Counted from the first letter of the stretch, positions 1-10,711 are shown. The stretch: 64,000 nucleotides of DNA from Citrobacter amalonaticus (GCA_028994555.1 JARDVN010000001.1:3658001-3722000), one strand, 5' to 3'. The notes: generated from the letters alone by a model not told the origin. Program-made: numbers and translations.

Positions 1-333
1 TGCTCAGCCAGTGGGCGGATAAAATTAACGTGCTGTACTGTGGTCAGACGGTTGAAACCGCACCGAGTAAAGAGCTGGTGACGACGCCGCATCACCCGTA
101 CACCCAGGCGTTGATCCGCGCCATTCCTGACTTTGGTAGCGCCATGCCGCACAAAAGTCGTCTGAACACCATGCCCGGAGCCATCCCTTTGCTCGAACAA
201 TTGCCCATCGGTTGCCGTCTGGGGCCGCGCTGTCCGTATGCACAGCGTGAGTGTATTGAAACGCCGCGTCTGACCGGAGCGAAAAACCATCTCTATGCCT
301 GTCATTTCCCCCCTCAACATGGAGAGAGAATGA
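1..333 (+). CDS. sapD: SapD, peptide ABC transporter ATP-binding protein, C-terminal part (frameshift near end)
   Basis: Only the last ~110 residues are present; the gene enters from outside the window. The reading frame from base 3 ([18 protein letters not shown]) matches the end of SapD, an ATPase of the Sap transporter linked to antimicrobial-peptide resistance and K+ uptake. It carries the C-terminal oligopeptide-transporter-type motif with [11 protein letters not shown]. The C-run at 308-313 has six bases where five are needed. Removing one gives the expected end (HFPLNMERE) and a TGA at 331-333, one base before the sapF ATG. As written the frame runs on to about 368. Identity is firm; the frameshift is probably a sequencing error. 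Confidence 0.9.
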
Positions 334-334
334 G

Positions 335-1141
335 ATGGTTGAGACCTTACTTGAAGTCCGTAATCTGAGTAAAACCTTCCGCTATCGGACGGGCTGGTTC
401 CGCCGTCAGACCGTAGAAGCCGTGAAACCGCTGAGTTTTACCCTGCGCGAGCGTCAGACGCTGGCCATTATTGGTGAGAATGGTTCAGGTAAATCTACAC
501 TGGCCAAAATGCTGGCAGGAATGGTTGAGCCAACCAGCGGCGAGTTACTGATTGACGATCATCCGCTCGAATTTGGTGATTATTCGTTTCGCAGTCAGCG
601 TATCCGCATGATTTTTCAGGACCCGTCGACCTCACTGAATCCTCGCCAGCGAATTTCGCAAATCCTCGACTTTCCGTTGCGCCTGAATACCGACCTTGAG
701 CCGGAACAGCGACGCAAGCAGATTATTGAGACCATGCGAATGGTAGGACTGCTGCCCGATCATGTTAGCTACTACCCGCATATGCTGGCGCCGGGGCAAA
801 AACAGCGTCTGGGGCTTGCCCGCGCGATGATCCTGCGACCGAAGGTGATTATTGCCGATGAAGCGCTTGCGTCGCTCGATATGTCGATGCGCTCGCAGTT
901 AATCAACCTGATGCTGGAATTGCAGGAGAAACAGGGTATCTCTTATATCTACGTCACCCAGCATCTGGGCATGATGAAGCACATCAGCGACCAGGTTCTG
1001 GTGATGCACCAGGGGGAAGTCGTCGAACGCGGCAGTACCGCCGACGTGCTGGCCTCTCCGCTGCATGAGCTGACAAAACGATTAATCGCTGGTCATTTTG
1101 GCGAAGCGCTGACGGCCGATGCCTGGCGAAAAGACCGTTAA
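335..1141 (+). CDS. sapF: SapF, peptide ABC transporter ATP-binding protein
   Basis: Complete 268-residue ATPase, the length usual for SapF, and the last gene of the sap operon. It supplies the second nucleotide-binding subunit of the Sap inner-membrane importer. Walker A is GENGSGKST (about residues 47-55). The Q-loop is in the [11 protein letters not shown] segment, the signature region is [13 protein letters not shown] and Walker B is [12 protein letters not shown]. The ATG lies one base after the repaired sapD stop, so the two are translationally coupled. No clear terminator follows; fabI starts about 120 bases on. The ycjD gene found near here in E. coli is absent. Confidence 0.96.
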   Translation: MVETLLEVRNLSKTFRYRTGWFRRQTVEAVKPLSFTLRERQTLAIIGENGSGKSTLAKMLAGMVEPTSGELLIDDHPLEFGDYSFRSQRIRMIFQDPSTSLNPRQRISQILDFPLRLNTDLEPEQRRKQIIETMRMVGLLPDHVSYYPHMLAPGQKQRLGLARAMILRPKVIIADEALASLDMSMRSQLINLMLELQEKQGISYIYVTQHLGMMKHISDQVLVMHQGEVVERGSTADVLASPLHELTKRLIAGHFGEALTADAWRKDR

Positions 1142-1263
1142 CCGGTCTCCTGTTGTAGTCGGATTAATTCACCCGGCGTCTCGTGTTAAAATCGCCGCGT
1201 TTTAACGACATCAGGCCCCTTTATGCGGCCAGCCGTCACAACGATAACATAAGGATTTTAGCT

Positions 1264-2052
1264 ATGGGTTTTCTTTCCGGTAAGCGTATTCTGGTAACCG
1301 GTCTTGCCAGCAAACTGTCCATCGCCTGGGGGATCGCGCAGGCGATGCACCGCGAAGGCGCGGAACTGGCATTCACCTACCAGAACGACAAACTGAAAAG
1401 CCGCGTGGAAGAATTTGCTGCTCTGCTGGGTTCAAACATCGTAATACAGTGCGATGTGGCGGAAGATGAAAGCATCGACACCCTGTTCGCAGAACTGGCC
1501 AAAGCCTGGCCGAAATTTGACGGTTTCGTTCACTCCATCGGTTTTGCCCCTGGCGATCAGCTGGACGGCGACTACGTGAACGCGGTCACCCGCGAAGGCT
1601 TTAAAATCGCTCACGACATCAGTTCCTACAGCTTTGTAGCGATGGCGAAAGCCTGCCGTTCTATGCTGAATCCGGGGTCTGCCCTGCTGACCCTCTCCTA
1701 CCTGGGTGCAGAGCGCGCGATCCCGAACTACAACGTGATGGGCCTGGCAAAAGCGTCTCTGGAAGCGAACGTTCGGTATATGGCGAACGCGATGGGTCCG
1801 GAAGGTGTACGTGTTAACGCCATCTCTGCAGGTCCAATCCGTACGCTGGCCGCCTCCGGTATCAAAGATTTCCGTAAGATGCTGGCGCATTGCGAAGCGG
1901 TGACCCCGATTCGTCGTACCGTGACTATCGAAGATGTGGGCAACTCGGCAGCCTTCCTGTGCTCGGATCTGTCCGCCGGTATCTCTGGTGAAGTGGTTCA
2001 CGTTGACGGCGGCTTCAGCATCGCTGCAATGAACGAACTGGAACTGAAATAA
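1264..2052 (+). CDS. fabI: Enoyl-[acyl-carrier-protein] reductase (NADH) FabI
   Basis: 262 residues, the standard FabI length. It catalyses the last reduction in each cycle of type II fatty-acid synthesis and is the triclosan/isoniazid-class target. It is a short-chain dehydrogenase-like Rossmann protein: the cofactor region is at residues 7-25 ([19 protein letters not shown]), and the catalytic Tyr-X6-Lys is in [10 protein letters not shown]. The ATG at 1264 is chosen over an in-frame start at 1183 because it matches the known N-terminus [10 protein letters not shown] and is preceded by TAAGGA. Position 22 is Trp where E. coli has Tyr. Essential and not disrupted. Confidence 0.98.
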   Translation: MGFLSGKRILVTGLASKLSIAWGIAQAMHREGAELAFTYQNDKLKSRVEEFAALLGSNIVIQCDVAEDESIDTLFAELAKAWPKFDGFVHSIGFAPGDQLDGDYVNAVTREGFKIAHDISSYSFVAMAKACRSMLNPGSALLTLSYLGAERAIPNYNVMGLAKASLEANVRYMANAMGPEGVRVNAISAGPIRTLAASGIKDFRKMLAHCEAVTPIRRTVTIEDVGNSAAFLCSDLSAGISGEVVHVDGGFSIAAMNELELK

Positions 2053-2252
2053 TCGTTCCGGCTTCCCCCGTGGGTGGCGCTCTGCCGCCCGCGTTATCGC
2101 CCTTTCCCCGCAATATAGCTTTTTGATCTTTGTTATCACGCAACAATCTTTCATCCCTTCTCCCGCATACGCCAGGATTAAGCAGCGAAAACGATCCGGC
2201 GTGATTCGACGACGACGTGTCCGGGTCGCCACATACAGACCAAGGAACGCTC

Positions 2253-3392
2253 ATGGAACAACGCCGATTCAACGGCAAAAGCCACTGGTATCATGAAACC
2301 CAGTCCAGCACCGGCCCGCAGGACGTGTTGCCGCTGGTGCCTGAAGCCGCACACGTTGAAGACCGCTTTCTGTTGGATTTGGTGATCCCTGAAGACGCGC
2401 TTTTACCCTTTCAGTCCTGGCTGCAACCGGCCCGCCAGTTTGCTAACGAACTTTTCCCTGACACCGTTTTATTAAACCGCCTGCATACCTTTAGCGCCTA
2501 TGAGCGCATGAGTACCGCGTTAACGGTCGCCCAGGTGTATGGCGTGCAGCGGCTTTGCAACCACTATGCCGCCCGTTTGACGCCGCTTCCCGGACCGGAT
2601 TCGTCACGTGAGAGTAATCACCGGCTGGCGCAGATTACTCAGTATGCGCGCCAGCTTGCCAGTTCACCCTCGGTAATTGATAACCGCGCGCGCCAGCATT
2701 TATGCGATGTTGGCCTCTCCGCCTGGGATATTGCATTGATGAACCAAATCATTGGCTATATCGGTTTTCAGGCACGTGTCGTCGCCACGTTTCAGGCATG
2801 GCTGGGGCAACCGGTACGCTGGGTGCCCGGTCTGGACACGCAGTCATTCGCCGACGCATCCCTGTTTCAGCAACCCGATGCCACCTGGCATTCGGCGCAC
2901 GAGCAGGTCGAACTGCGCTATGCAACGGCACAACAGTTAGAGTGTCTGTCGTGTTATCAGCCGATCGCCGCCCTTCAGCCCATCGCCCCTAATCTGGTTC
3001 ACCAACCGACCCTGCTTACGCTGCTCGGTACACTGCTTAAAAGTCCATTGTCCATTGAGTCACCCGCACACAATTTCACCACGCTACTGACAGCGCGAAT
3101 TAACGGCAGTGTAAGCTGCTTTAACCAACAGGCGACGTCACCGAAAATCGCCGACTTATTGCGCCAGAGCGAACACGAAATAGAACGCCGGGAACGACAG
3201 CTGCCGGTTGAGCGCCCGCTGTTCCAGGCGATTCAATTGCTGACGCGTGCACCCGATCGTTTCAGTGCCGCACAGTTCAACCCGTTCAGCGAGTCCTGTA
3301 CCTCCCTCGAACAGGCAATCAATCTGCTGGCATGGTCGGGGTTATGCGGATGGCTGAATCGTCTGAAAATCGCACTGGGCGAGACACATTAA
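2253..3392 (+). CDS. yciW: YciW, CMD/AhpD-like putative peroxidase-related protein
   Basis: 379 residues, beginning [18 protein letters not shown], which I recognise as YciW, the gene between fabI and rnb in E. coli. The family resembles carboxymuconolactone-decarboxylase/AhpD-like proteins. It has been linked to L-cysteine metabolism in E. coli, but the reaction is not defined. The first half is well conserved ([19 protein letters not shown]); the second half is more divergent. The ATG at 2253 has AAGGAACG before it and fits the family N-terminus. The 200-base gap from fabI suggests its own promoter. Family name is firm; function is tentative. Confidence 0.87.
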   Translation: MEQRRFNGKSHWYHETQSSTGPQDVLPLVPEAAHVEDRFLLDLVIPEDALLPFQSWLQPARQFANELFPDTVLLNRLHTFSAYERMSTALTVAQVYGVQRLCNHYAARLTPLPGPDSSRESNHRLAQITQYARQLASSPSVIDNRARQHLCDVGLSAWDIALMNQIIGYIGFQARVVATFQAWLGQPVRWVPGLDTQSFADASLFQQPDATWHSAHEQVELRYATAQQLECLSCYQPIAALQPIAPNLVHQPTLLTLLGTLLKSPLSIESPAHNFTTLLTARINGSVSCFNQQATSPKIADLLRQSEHEIERRERQLPVERPLFQAIQLLTRAPDRFSAAQFNPFSESCTSLEQAINLLAWSGLCGWLNRLKIALGETH

Positions 3393-3481
3393 CCCTTTCA
3401 TTGCCATAAAGAGCGCTTGCCGCATCAGGTACTTTCGCGTAAAACTGTCAGCCGCTCTTATGGCCACGAAAATAGACAAAT

Positions 3482-5417
3482 ATGTTTCAGGACAACCCGC
3501 TGCTCGCGCAGCTTAAACAGCAACTGCATTCCCAGACGCCACGTGCAGAAGGGGTGGTAAAAGCCACGGAAAAAGGCTTTGGCTTCCTGGAAGTCGATGC
3601 GCAAAAAAAGTTATTTCATTCCACCGCCGCAGATGAAAAAAGTGATGCATGGCGATCGTATTATCGCCGTCATCCACACTGAGAAAGATCGTGAATCTGC
3701 GGAGCCGGAAGAACTGGTTGAGCCGTTCCTGACCCGCTTTGTCGGTAAAGTGCAGGGTAAGAACGATCGCCTGTCCATCGTGCCGGATCATCCGCTGTTG
3801 AAAGACGCTATCCCCTGCCGCGCCGCACGCGGTGTGGAGCATGAATTTAAAGAGGGTGACTGGGCCGTTGCTGAAATGCGCCGTCATCCGCTCAAAGGCG
3901 ATCGCACCTTCTACGCCGAATTAACCCAGTTCATCACGTTTGCTGACGACCACTTCGTCCCCTGGTGGGTCACCCTGGCGCGGCATAATCTTGAAAAAGA
4001 AGCGCCGGATGGCGTGGCGACGGAAATGCTGGACGAAGGTCTGGAACGTCAGGATCTGACGGCGCTGAATTTCGTTACTATCGACAGCGCCAGCACGGAA
4101 GATATGGACGATGCGCTGTATGCCGAAGAACTGGCTGACGGCAAACTGCAACTGACCGTGGCGATTGCCGACCCAACCGCCTGGATCGCCGAAGGCAGCA
4201 AACTGGATAACGCCGCGAAAATCCGGGCGTTCACCAACTATCTGCCGGGCTTTAACATTCCAATGTTGCCGCGCGAACTGTCTGACAACCTCTGCTCACT
4301 GCGCGCCAATGAAGTGCGCCCGGTGCTCGCCTGTCGCATGACCATTGCCGCTGATGGCACCATTGAAGAGGACATCACGTTCTTCGCCGCCACGATTGAA
4401 TCAAAAGCAAAACTGGCTTATGACAACGTCTCTGACTGGCTGGAAAACAGCGGTAGCTGGCAGCCTGAAAGTGAAGAAATCGCCCGACAGATTCGTCTGC
4501 TGCAGCGTATCTGCCTGAGCCGTGGTGAGTGGCGTCATCAGCATGCGCTGGTGTTTAAAGATCGCCCAGACTACCGCTTCATTCTCGGCGAAAATGGCGA
4601 AGTGCTCGATATCGTCGCAGAACCGCGTCGCATCGCGAACCGGATTGTCGAAGAGTCGATGATTGCGGCCAACATCTGCGCTGCACGCGTCCTGCGCGAT
4701 AAACTCGGCTTTGGCATTTACAACGTTCACCTGGGCTTTGACCCGGCCAATGCCGATGCGTTGGCCGCGCTGCTGCAATCCCACGGAATGCATGTGAACG
4801 CCGAAGAGGTATTAACTCTCGATGGTTTCTGCAAGCTGCGTCGTGAACTGGATGCGCAACCGTCGGGCTTCCTCGACAGCCGTATTCGTCGCTTCCAGTC
4901 TTTTGCGGAAATCAGTATTGAGCCGGGTCCACACTACGGGCTGGGTCTGGAGGCTTACGCCACCTGGACATCACCGATTCGTAAGTATGGCGACATGATT
5001 AACCATCGCCTGCTGAAAGCCGTCATCAAAGGTGAAAGCATTAACCGTCCGCAGGAAGAGATCACCGTCCAGATGGCGGAACGTCGTCGCCTGAACCGTA
5101 TGGCGGAACGCGACGTCGGTGACTGGCTGTATGCCCGCTTTCTGAGCGATAAAGCCGGTACAGATACCCGCTTCGCCGCGGAGATCATGGATGTTAGTCG
5201 CGGTGGGATGCGCGTACGCCTGGTGGAGAACGGCGCGGTTGCTTTTATCCCTGCGCCATTCCTGCACGCCGTACGTGATGAGCTGGTTTGCAGCCAGGAG
5301 AGCGGCACCATCCAGATTAAAGGTGAAACCGTCTATAAAGTGACGGATGTGATTGATGTCACCATCGCCGAAGTGCGAATGGAAACCCGCAGTATTATCG
5401 CCCGTCCTGCAGCCTGA
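3482..5417 (+). CDS. rnb: Exoribonuclease II (RNase II), frameshifted early
   Basis: RNase II degrades single-stranded RNA processively from the 3' end. The A-run at 3603-3609 has seven bases where six are required ([11 protein letters not shown]). With one removed, the frame from ATG 3482 to the stop at 5417 encodes exactly 644 residues, the normal length. An N-terminal cold-shock-like RNA-binding domain is followed by the RNB catalytic domain with the Asp cluster in [12 protein letters not shown], and a C-terminal S1 domain. As written, translation stops at 3682 and a second open frame covers the rest. The gene ends 14 bases before a strong hairpin terminator. Most likely a sequencing error. 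Confidence 0.95.
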
Positions 5418-5430
5418 CGCCCCACCCTGT

Positions 5431-5464
5431 AACGGCCTTTTTCTTTTCGGAAAAGGCCGTTTTC
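5431..5464 (+). terminator. rnb terminator
   Basis: An inverted repeat, AACGGCCTTTT...AAAAGGCCGTT, closes right after the rnb stop and is followed by T-rich sequence. It fits an intrinsic terminator. Confidence 0.75.
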
Positions 5465-5667
5465 TTTCCCCCAACGCGCCATTCTCTCACTACACTCTGT
5501 TTGTCAGCCGGATATATTTTTTACAATGCCTGGGCTTTTTTACCGGTTCTGAATTACAAATAAATACATAAACAAAACAAGATGTTCAGCTATCGTTAAT
5601 TTTAATTAACGCTGGCTAATCCCTTCCATTGAAGGTGGTCTGTGCTTTAAACGGGAGGGTGTTCACT

Positions 5668-7659
5668 GTGAAAGACATTCTGGAGTCCGCAACGTTGTAT
5701 AGCTATCTTGGCACGCACACGCCTTACTGGCATTTGTCAGAAGATTCCAACACCCTATATTTGTCCGTTACCGAAGCAAACGACCGTATGCAGAGCGTTG
5801 AACTGACGCCCGAGCAAGCCGAAAGCATCCGCGAGTTGACCGTCATCACGTCCAGCCTGATGATGACGCTTCCCTTTGAAGACAACGATGTCCCGGTGCA
5901 TCTGGTGGGGCGAAAAATCAGCAAACATGAATGGGCTGGCAACGCATCGGCCTGGCACGACACCCCTTCCGTGGCGCGCGACCTGGTCAAGGGGCTGTCG
6001 TTTGCGGAGCAGGTGGTGACTGAAGCCAACTCTGCCATTGTCATTCTCGACAGCCGGGGCAATATTCAGCGATTCAATCGCCTGTGTGAAGAGTATACGG
6101 GCCTGAAAGAGCAGGAAGTCATTGGGCAGAGCGTCTTCAAACTCTTTATGAGTCGCCGGGAAGCTGCCGCCTCTCGCCAGAATATCAGCGGTTTCTTTCG
6201 TAACGGCAATTCGTATGAAGTGGAACGCTGGATAAAGACCCGCAAGGGACAGCGTCTGTTCCTGTTCCGCAATAAGTTTGTCCACAGCGGCAGCGGAAAG
6301 AATGAAATCTATCTGATCTGTTCTGGTACAGACATCACCGAAGAACGGCGTGCGCAGGAACGGTTGCGGGTGCTGGCGAATACCGACACGATTACCGGGT
6401 TGCCAAATCGTAATGCCATTCATGAGCTGATTAACGACGCCATCGAACAAGCTGGCGACAGCCAGGTGGGCATTGTTTATCTCGACCTGGATAATTTCAA
6501 GAAGGTGAACGACGCCTGGGGCCATATGTTTGGCGATCAGCTTTTACAGGCAGTGTCGCTGGCGCTGCTGAGTTGTCTGGAAGAGAATCAGTTGCTGGCA
6601 CGTCACGGCGGTGACGAGTTTATTATACTGGCAACCCAGACATCTCAGAGCTCGCTTGAAGCGGTCGCGTCGCGCATCCTTACCCGGTTGCGCCAACCCT
6701 TTCGCATCGGCCTTATAGAAGTTTATACCGGCTGTTCTGTTGGCATCGCAATGGCGCCTCATCATGGTGAAAATAGCGACAGCCTGATCCGTAATGCCGA
6801 TACCGCCATGTATACCGCCAAAGAAGGCGGACGCGGCCAGTTCTGCGTCTTTTCGCCGGAGATGAACGAGCGGGTATTTGAATATCTGTGGCTGGATACC
6901 AACCTGCGAAAGGCACTGGAAAACGATCAACTGCTGATTCATTACCAGCCGAAAGTCACCTGGCGGGGAGAGGTCCGCAGCCTTGAGGCATTGGTGCGCT
7001 GGCAGTCTCCTGAGCGCGGGCTTATCCCACCGCTGGAGTTCATCTCTTATGCCGAGGAGTCCGGGCTGATTGTGCCGCTTGGCCGCTGGGTGATCATCGA
7101 CGTGGTGCGCCAGGTTGCAAAATGGCGTGATAAAGGCATCAACCTGCGCGTGGCGGTTAACATCTCTGCCCGCCAGTTGGCCGACCAGACGATTTTCACG
7201 GATTTGAAACGCGTCCTGCACGAACTCAATTTTGAATATTGCCCTATTGATGTCGAATTGACGGAAATCTGCCTGATTGAAAACGAAGCGCTCGCGCTGT
7301 CCGTCATACAGCAGTTTAGCCAGCTCGGCGCCCAGGTTCACCTGGATGACTTTGGCACCGGTTATTCCTCGCTTTCGCAACTGACGCGTTTCCCAATAGA
7401 TGCCATTAAGCTGGATCAAATTTTCGTTCGCGATATCCATAAGAAATCGGTGTCGCAATCGATGGTACGCGCGATTGTCGCCGTGGCACAGGCCTTAAAT
7501 CTACAGGTAATTGCCGAAGGTGTGGAGAGCGCCAAAGAGGATGCTTTTCTGACGAAAAACGGCGTTAATGAACGACAGGGATTTTTATTTGCTAAACCCA
7601 TGCCTGCCGCCGTATTTGAGCGCTGGTACAAACGTTATCTCAACAAGAAAAAATGCTAA
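5668..7659 (+). CDS. pdeR: PdeR (Gmr/YciR), PAS-GGDEF-EAL cyclic-di-GMP phosphodiesterase
   Basis: About 663 residues, close to E. coli PdeR (661). PdeR acts as a trigger enzyme in the c-di-GMP control of curli and biofilm. A PAS domain covers about residues 105-225 (NSAIVILDSRGNIQRFN), then a GGDEF domain with intact HGGDEF near 313, then an EAL domain with LEALVRW near 438 and DDFGTGYSSL near 559. There is no signal peptide or membrane segment. The frame stays open upstream to a TTG at 5629. I prefer the GTG at 5668 because GGGAGG sits nine bases before it and the length then matches the family. Confidence 0.93.
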   Translation: MKDILESATLYSYLGTHTPYWHLSEDSNTLYLSVTEANDRMQSVELTPEQAESIRELTVITSSLMMTLPFEDNDVPVHLVGRKISKHEWAGNASAWHDTPSVARDLVKGLSFAEQVVTEANSAIVILDSRGNIQRFNRLCEEYTGLKEQEVIGQSVFKLFMSRREAAASRQNISGFFRNGNSYEVERWIKTRKGQRLFLFRNKFVHSGSGKNEIYLICSGTDITEERRAQERLRVLANTDTITGLPNRNAIHELINDAIEQAGDSQVGIVYLDLDNFKKVNDAWGHMFGDQLLQAVSLALLSCLEENQLLARHGGDEFIILATQTSQSSLEAVASRILTRLRQPFRIGLIEVYTGCSVGIAMAPHHGENSDSLIRNADTAMYTAKEGGRGQFCVFSPEMNERVFEYLWLDTNLRKALENDQLLIHYQPKVTWRGEVRSLEALVRWQSPERGLIPPLEFISYAEESGLIVPLGRWVIIDVVRQVAKWRDKGINLRVAVNISARQLADQTIFTDLKRVLHELNFEYCPIDVELTEICLIENEALALSVIQQFSQLGAQVHLDDFGTGYSSLSQLTRFPIDAIKLDQIFVRDIHKKSVSQSMVRAIVAVAQALNLQVIAEGVESAKEDAFLTKNGVNERQGFLFAKPMPAAVFERWYKRYLNKKKC

Positions 7660-7842
7660 GCGGGAAAAATGTTAAGCTGAGCAAAACAGAGAGTTTCGCT
7701 TTCCGCCGGATACATATCTGTATGTAATCGCAGAATATATAATATTCCCTAAAGGTTCTGTCGAGGCTGAATTTTCCCTTCTCTTTTGCCGCCATTTTTT
7801 GCATCATTAAATTCTTTCATACTTTGACCAAGGATCCCCCCC

Positions 7843-8025
7843 ATGTCTGATATCGATGCTAAACGGGTTGCCGAGCGTATTGATACCGTGCTTGATATCC
7901 TGGTGGCTGGTGATGTCCACTCCGCCATCCATAATCTCGAAATTCTGAAAGCGGAATTATTGAGCAAGGTGCAGGATGACGCCGAATCATCGACGAACAA
8001 GCCCCGGGCCCCGTGGGAGATCTGA
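7843..8025 (+). CDS. yciZ: YciZ, small conserved protein of unknown function
   Basis: 60 residues starting [20 protein letters not shown] and ending KAPWEI-like (RAPWEI), a clear match to enterobacterial YciZ, which is 57 residues in E. coli. It looks like a soluble, largely helical, acidic protein with no membrane segment. AAGGATCC lies before the ATG. It sits between pdeR and yciT, as in E. coli. No function is assigned. Confidence 0.88.
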   Translation: MSDIDAKRVAERIDTVLDILVAGDVHSAIHNLEILKAELLSKVQDDAESSTNKPRAPWEI

Positions 8026-8124
8026 TTTTTTCGCGCGCGGTTTGCTGGCGTGTGTCGCCTGGAAGTTACACCGCCGTATGTGTTTAATCTGTGCGGTATC
8101 ATTACCGCTATAAAAACAAAAGCT

Positions 8125-8873
8125 ATGAACTCCCGACAACAAAAAATATTGCAAATGGTCATTGATAAAGGCCAGATGAGTGTCTCTGAACTGGCCAAAA
8201 TGACTGGCGTTTCTGAAGTCACTATTCGTCAGGATCTGAACACTCTCGAGAAACAGAGCTTTCTGCGGCGTGCGCACGGTTTTGCCGTTTCGCTGGATAG
8301 CGAAGATGTGGAAACCCGGATGATGTCCAACTATACCCTGAAGCGTCAGCTCGCTGAGTTCGCGGCGTCGCTGGTCAACCCGGGTGAGTCGGTATTCATT
8401 GAGAATGGCAGCAGCAATGCCCTGCTGGCAAGAACACTGGCGGAACAGAAAGACGTCACCATCATCACGGTCAGTAGTTATATCGCTCACCTGCTGAAAG
8501 AGACGCCTTGTGAAGTGATCCTGCTTGGCGGCATCTATCAGAAAAAAGCGAGAGTATGGTAGGGCCGCTGACTCGCCAGTTCATCCAGCAGGTCCATTTT
8601 AGCAAGGCGTTTATTGGCATTGATGGTTGGCAGACCGAAACGGGCTTCACGGGCCGCGATATGATGCGGGCCGATGTGGTCAATGCCGTGCTGGAGAAAG
8701 GGTCGGAAGCCATTGTCCTGACCGACAGTTCTAAATTCGGTGCGGTCCATCCGTACACGCTGGGTCCTATCGAGCGGTTCAGTCGCGTGATCACCGATGC
8801 CAGAATTTCCGCCAGCGACCGCAAGTTGATGGAACAGCGGGGCCTGACGATTAATATCGTCGACGCTGAGTAA
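8125..8873 (+). CDS. yciT: YciT, DeoR-family transcriptional regulator (one base missing)
   Basis: A DeoR-type repressor linked to osmoregulation. The N-terminal helix-turn-helix ([21 protein letters not shown]) is followed by the sugar-phosphate-sensing-like domain with [10 protein letters not shown] and [13 protein letters not shown]. The A-run at 8542-8547 has six bases where seven are needed (YQKKSESMVG). With one added, ATG 8125 to the stop at 8873 encodes 249 residues, the normal length. As written the protein stops at 8562. This is the only site in the window where a base appears to be lost rather than gained. Confidence 0.92.
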
Positions 8874-8880
8874 TATATCC

Positions 8881-8911
8881 GCAAATGATTTGCCCACCGC
8901 AGATCATTTGC
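8881..8911. other. Inverted repeat downstream of yciT
   Basis: GCAAATGAT (8881-8889) and ATCATTTGC (8903-8911) form a nine-base-pair stem with a 13-base loop right after yciT. No T-run follows, so it may protect the mRNA 3' end rather than terminate on its own. Confidence 0.45.
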
Positions 8912-8915
8912 GCTC

Positions 8916-8929
8916 TGAGACTATTCTGA
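8916..8929 (+). promoter_or_regulatory. Possible RcsB box upstream of osmB
   Basis: TGAGACTATTCTGA resembles the RcsB consensus TAAGAATATTCCTA at 10 of 14 positions. osmB is a known Rcs-regulated gene in E. coli. The match is by eye only, and the distance to the osmB start (about 200 bases) is consistent with an upstream activator site. Confidence 0.35.
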
Positions 8930-9131
8930 AGCCTGAATTAAGACTATTTACCTGTCGTTACCAGGTGAACGTCGTAAAATGAATATTAGCGATATAACAG
9001 GAAGTGACTATCACCTGCGTGATATTACCCTGCGCAATAAGGTTTCATGGGTACTCTCTTTAATACAGGATATTTTAACTATAATTAAAGAGAACTTAAT
9101 TCCATGAATCGTTAATTCAGGAGAAAGTATT

Positions 9132-9350
9132 ATGTTTGTAACGAGCAAAAAAATGACCGCCGCTGTACTGGCTATTACCCTGGCCATGTCTCTGAGTGCC
9201 TGTTCTAACTGGTCCAAGCGTGATCGTAACACCGCAATCGGTGCCGGCGCGGGTGCATTAGGTGGAGCAGTTTTAACGGATGGTAGCACGCTGGGTACAT
9301 TGGGTGGAGCTGCTGTTGGTGGTGTTATCGGCCACCAGGTAGGTAAATAA
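9132..9350 (+). CDS. osmB: OsmB, osmotically inducible lipoprotein
   Basis: 72 residues, the E. coli OsmB length. A signal peptide with lipobox LSAC (cysteine about residue 24) is followed by a glycine-rich tail with GAGAGALGGA and LGGAAVGGVIGHQVG, like glycine-zipper outer-membrane lipoproteins. AGGAGAAAG lies before the ATG. Expression is expected to rise under osmotic and stationary-phase stress (RpoS, RcsB). A shared terminator separates it from the convergent yciH. Confidence 0.96.
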   Translation: MFVTSKKMTAAVLAITLAMSLSACSNWSKRDRNTAIGAGAGALGGAVLTDGSTLGTLGGAAVGGVIGHQVGK

Positions 9351-9436
9351 TCGTAAAAATCTACGATTGACCGGCTCGATATAATACGACGATTATTTTT
9401 TTCTGGTCTGCACTACACAATAGTTAACAGTAATAT

Positions 9437-9469
9437 AAAAGCCACGATGCATATATCGTGGCTTTTTTT
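9437..9469. terminator. Bidirectional terminator between osmB and yciH
   Basis: AAAAGCCACGAT and ATCGTGGCTTTT form a twelve-base-pair stem with a six-base loop and T-runs on both sides. It lies between two convergent genes. Confidence 0.85.
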
Positions 9470-9470
9470 A

Positions 9471-9797
9471 TCAACCACCTGCCAGCTTCACTTTCAGGCC
9501 TTTAGCTTCCAGCAGCGACTTAATTAAATCGCGCTTGTCGCCCTGAATTTCAATCACGCCGTCTTTCACTGCCCCACCGCAACCACATTTTTTCTTCAGT
9601 TCTGCGGCCAGCTTGCTGAGTTCGCCATCACCCAGATCAACGCCGGTAATCAGGCACACGCCCTTCCCCTTGCGTCCGCTGGTCTGACGCTGGATACGGA
9701 CAATCCCGTCGCCCTTCGGACGTTCGGGCGCGGCTTTAGGTTCATCAATCCGCCCACTCTCCGTCGAATAAACCAGACGGCTGTTGGAATCACTCAT
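9471..9797 (-). CDS. yciH: YciH, SUI1/eIF1-like translation factor homologue
   Basis: 108 residues, the E. coli length. The C-terminal half is a SUI1 domain (KGKGVCLITGVDL, KKKCGCGGAVKDGVIEIQGD), the fold of eukaryotic initiation factor eIF1, and bacterial YciH can affect initiation fidelity in vitro. The start ATG shares one base with the pyrF stop (TAATG), so it is translationally coupled as the second gene of a pyrF-yciH operon. Confidence 0.96.
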   Translation of the reverse strand: MSDSNSRLVYSTESGRIDEPKAAPERPKGDGIVRIQRQTSGRKGKGVCLITGVDLGDGELSKLAAELKKKCGCGGAVKDGVIEIQGDKRDLIKSLLEAKGLKVKLAGG

Positions 9798-10535
9798 TAC
9801 ACCTCCCGCTTCAGCGACGCGTTGATGGCTTTCAGCGTCTGTGCCGGATCGTCAGACTGCGTCACGGGACGCCCAATCACCATATAATCCACACCTGCCG
9901 CCAGTGCCTGTTCAGGGGTCATAATCCTCCGCTGATCGCCTGCGGCGCTGCCCTGAGGACGGATACCGGGGGGTGACCAGTTTGAAATCATGACCAAAAG
10001 CCTGCTTAAAGCGCATCGCCTCCTGGGCTGAGCAGACGACACCATCGAGACCACATTTTTGCGTCAACGCGGCCAGGCGCTCAGCATGTTCGGCAGGTGA
10101 CAGTGTCACGCCAATGTCCGCTAAATCGCTGGCCTCCATGCTGGTCAAGACAGTAACCGCTATTAACAGCGGCGCATCCTTGCCAAATGGCAGCAGTGCT
10201 TCACGGGCTGCGGTCATCATTCTTGCCCCACCCGACGCATGAACGTTCACCATCCAGACGCCAAGATCCGCCGCAGCAGCCACCGCGTGAGCTGCGGTAT
10301 TCGGGATATCATGAAATTTCAGATCCAGAAAGATATCAAAGCCACGCTGCTGGAGGTCACGAACCAGTTGAGGCCCGAATAGCGTGAACATCTCTTTACC
10401 AACTTTCAGACGGCACTCGCGGGGATCGATTCGGTCGACAAACGCCAGAGCGTGATCGCGGTTATTATAATCGAGAGCAACAACGACAGGAGAATAGGTA
10501 GCCGTGCGGGGAGAAGATGAAGCAGTTAACGTCAT
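9797..10535 (-). CDS. pyrF: Orotidine-5'-phosphate decarboxylase PyrF (frameshifted)
   Basis: The last enzyme of UMP synthesis (OMP to UMP). The catalytic segment is [10 protein letters not shown], and the phosphate-binding C-terminus has [12 protein letters not shown]. On the plus strand the G-run 9968-9973 has six bases where five are needed (VTPGIRPQG). With one removed, the frame is exactly 245 residues, as in E. coli. As written the N-terminal frame ends near 9912. Loss of this gene would impose uracil auxotrophy, which makes a sequencing error likelier than a real mutation. Confidence 0.95.
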
Positions 10536-10711
10536 AACCAGGCCTTCTTGCTAGGGGGGCAAATGGGTAAACGGCGTGCATTCTACCTGTCAGGCGCAAA
10601 AATTAACAGACGCGATTGCATCTCTGCCAGACGATGTGGCGCAGAGGCTGATATGGGGAATCGAATTAACATATAAGTATGTTGTAACTAAAACGGGATC
10701 TTTTTTAAAAA

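Noticed and set aside
1432..2232. Long minus-strand open frame across fabI
   Set aside because: It lies opposite fabI, a certain gene, and has the His/Arg-rich make-up of an antisense shadow with no family resemblance.
6544..7458. 304-residue minus-strand open frame inside pdeR
   Set aside because: Complement of the pdeR EAL and GGDEF coding region; no ribosome site and no protein-like features.
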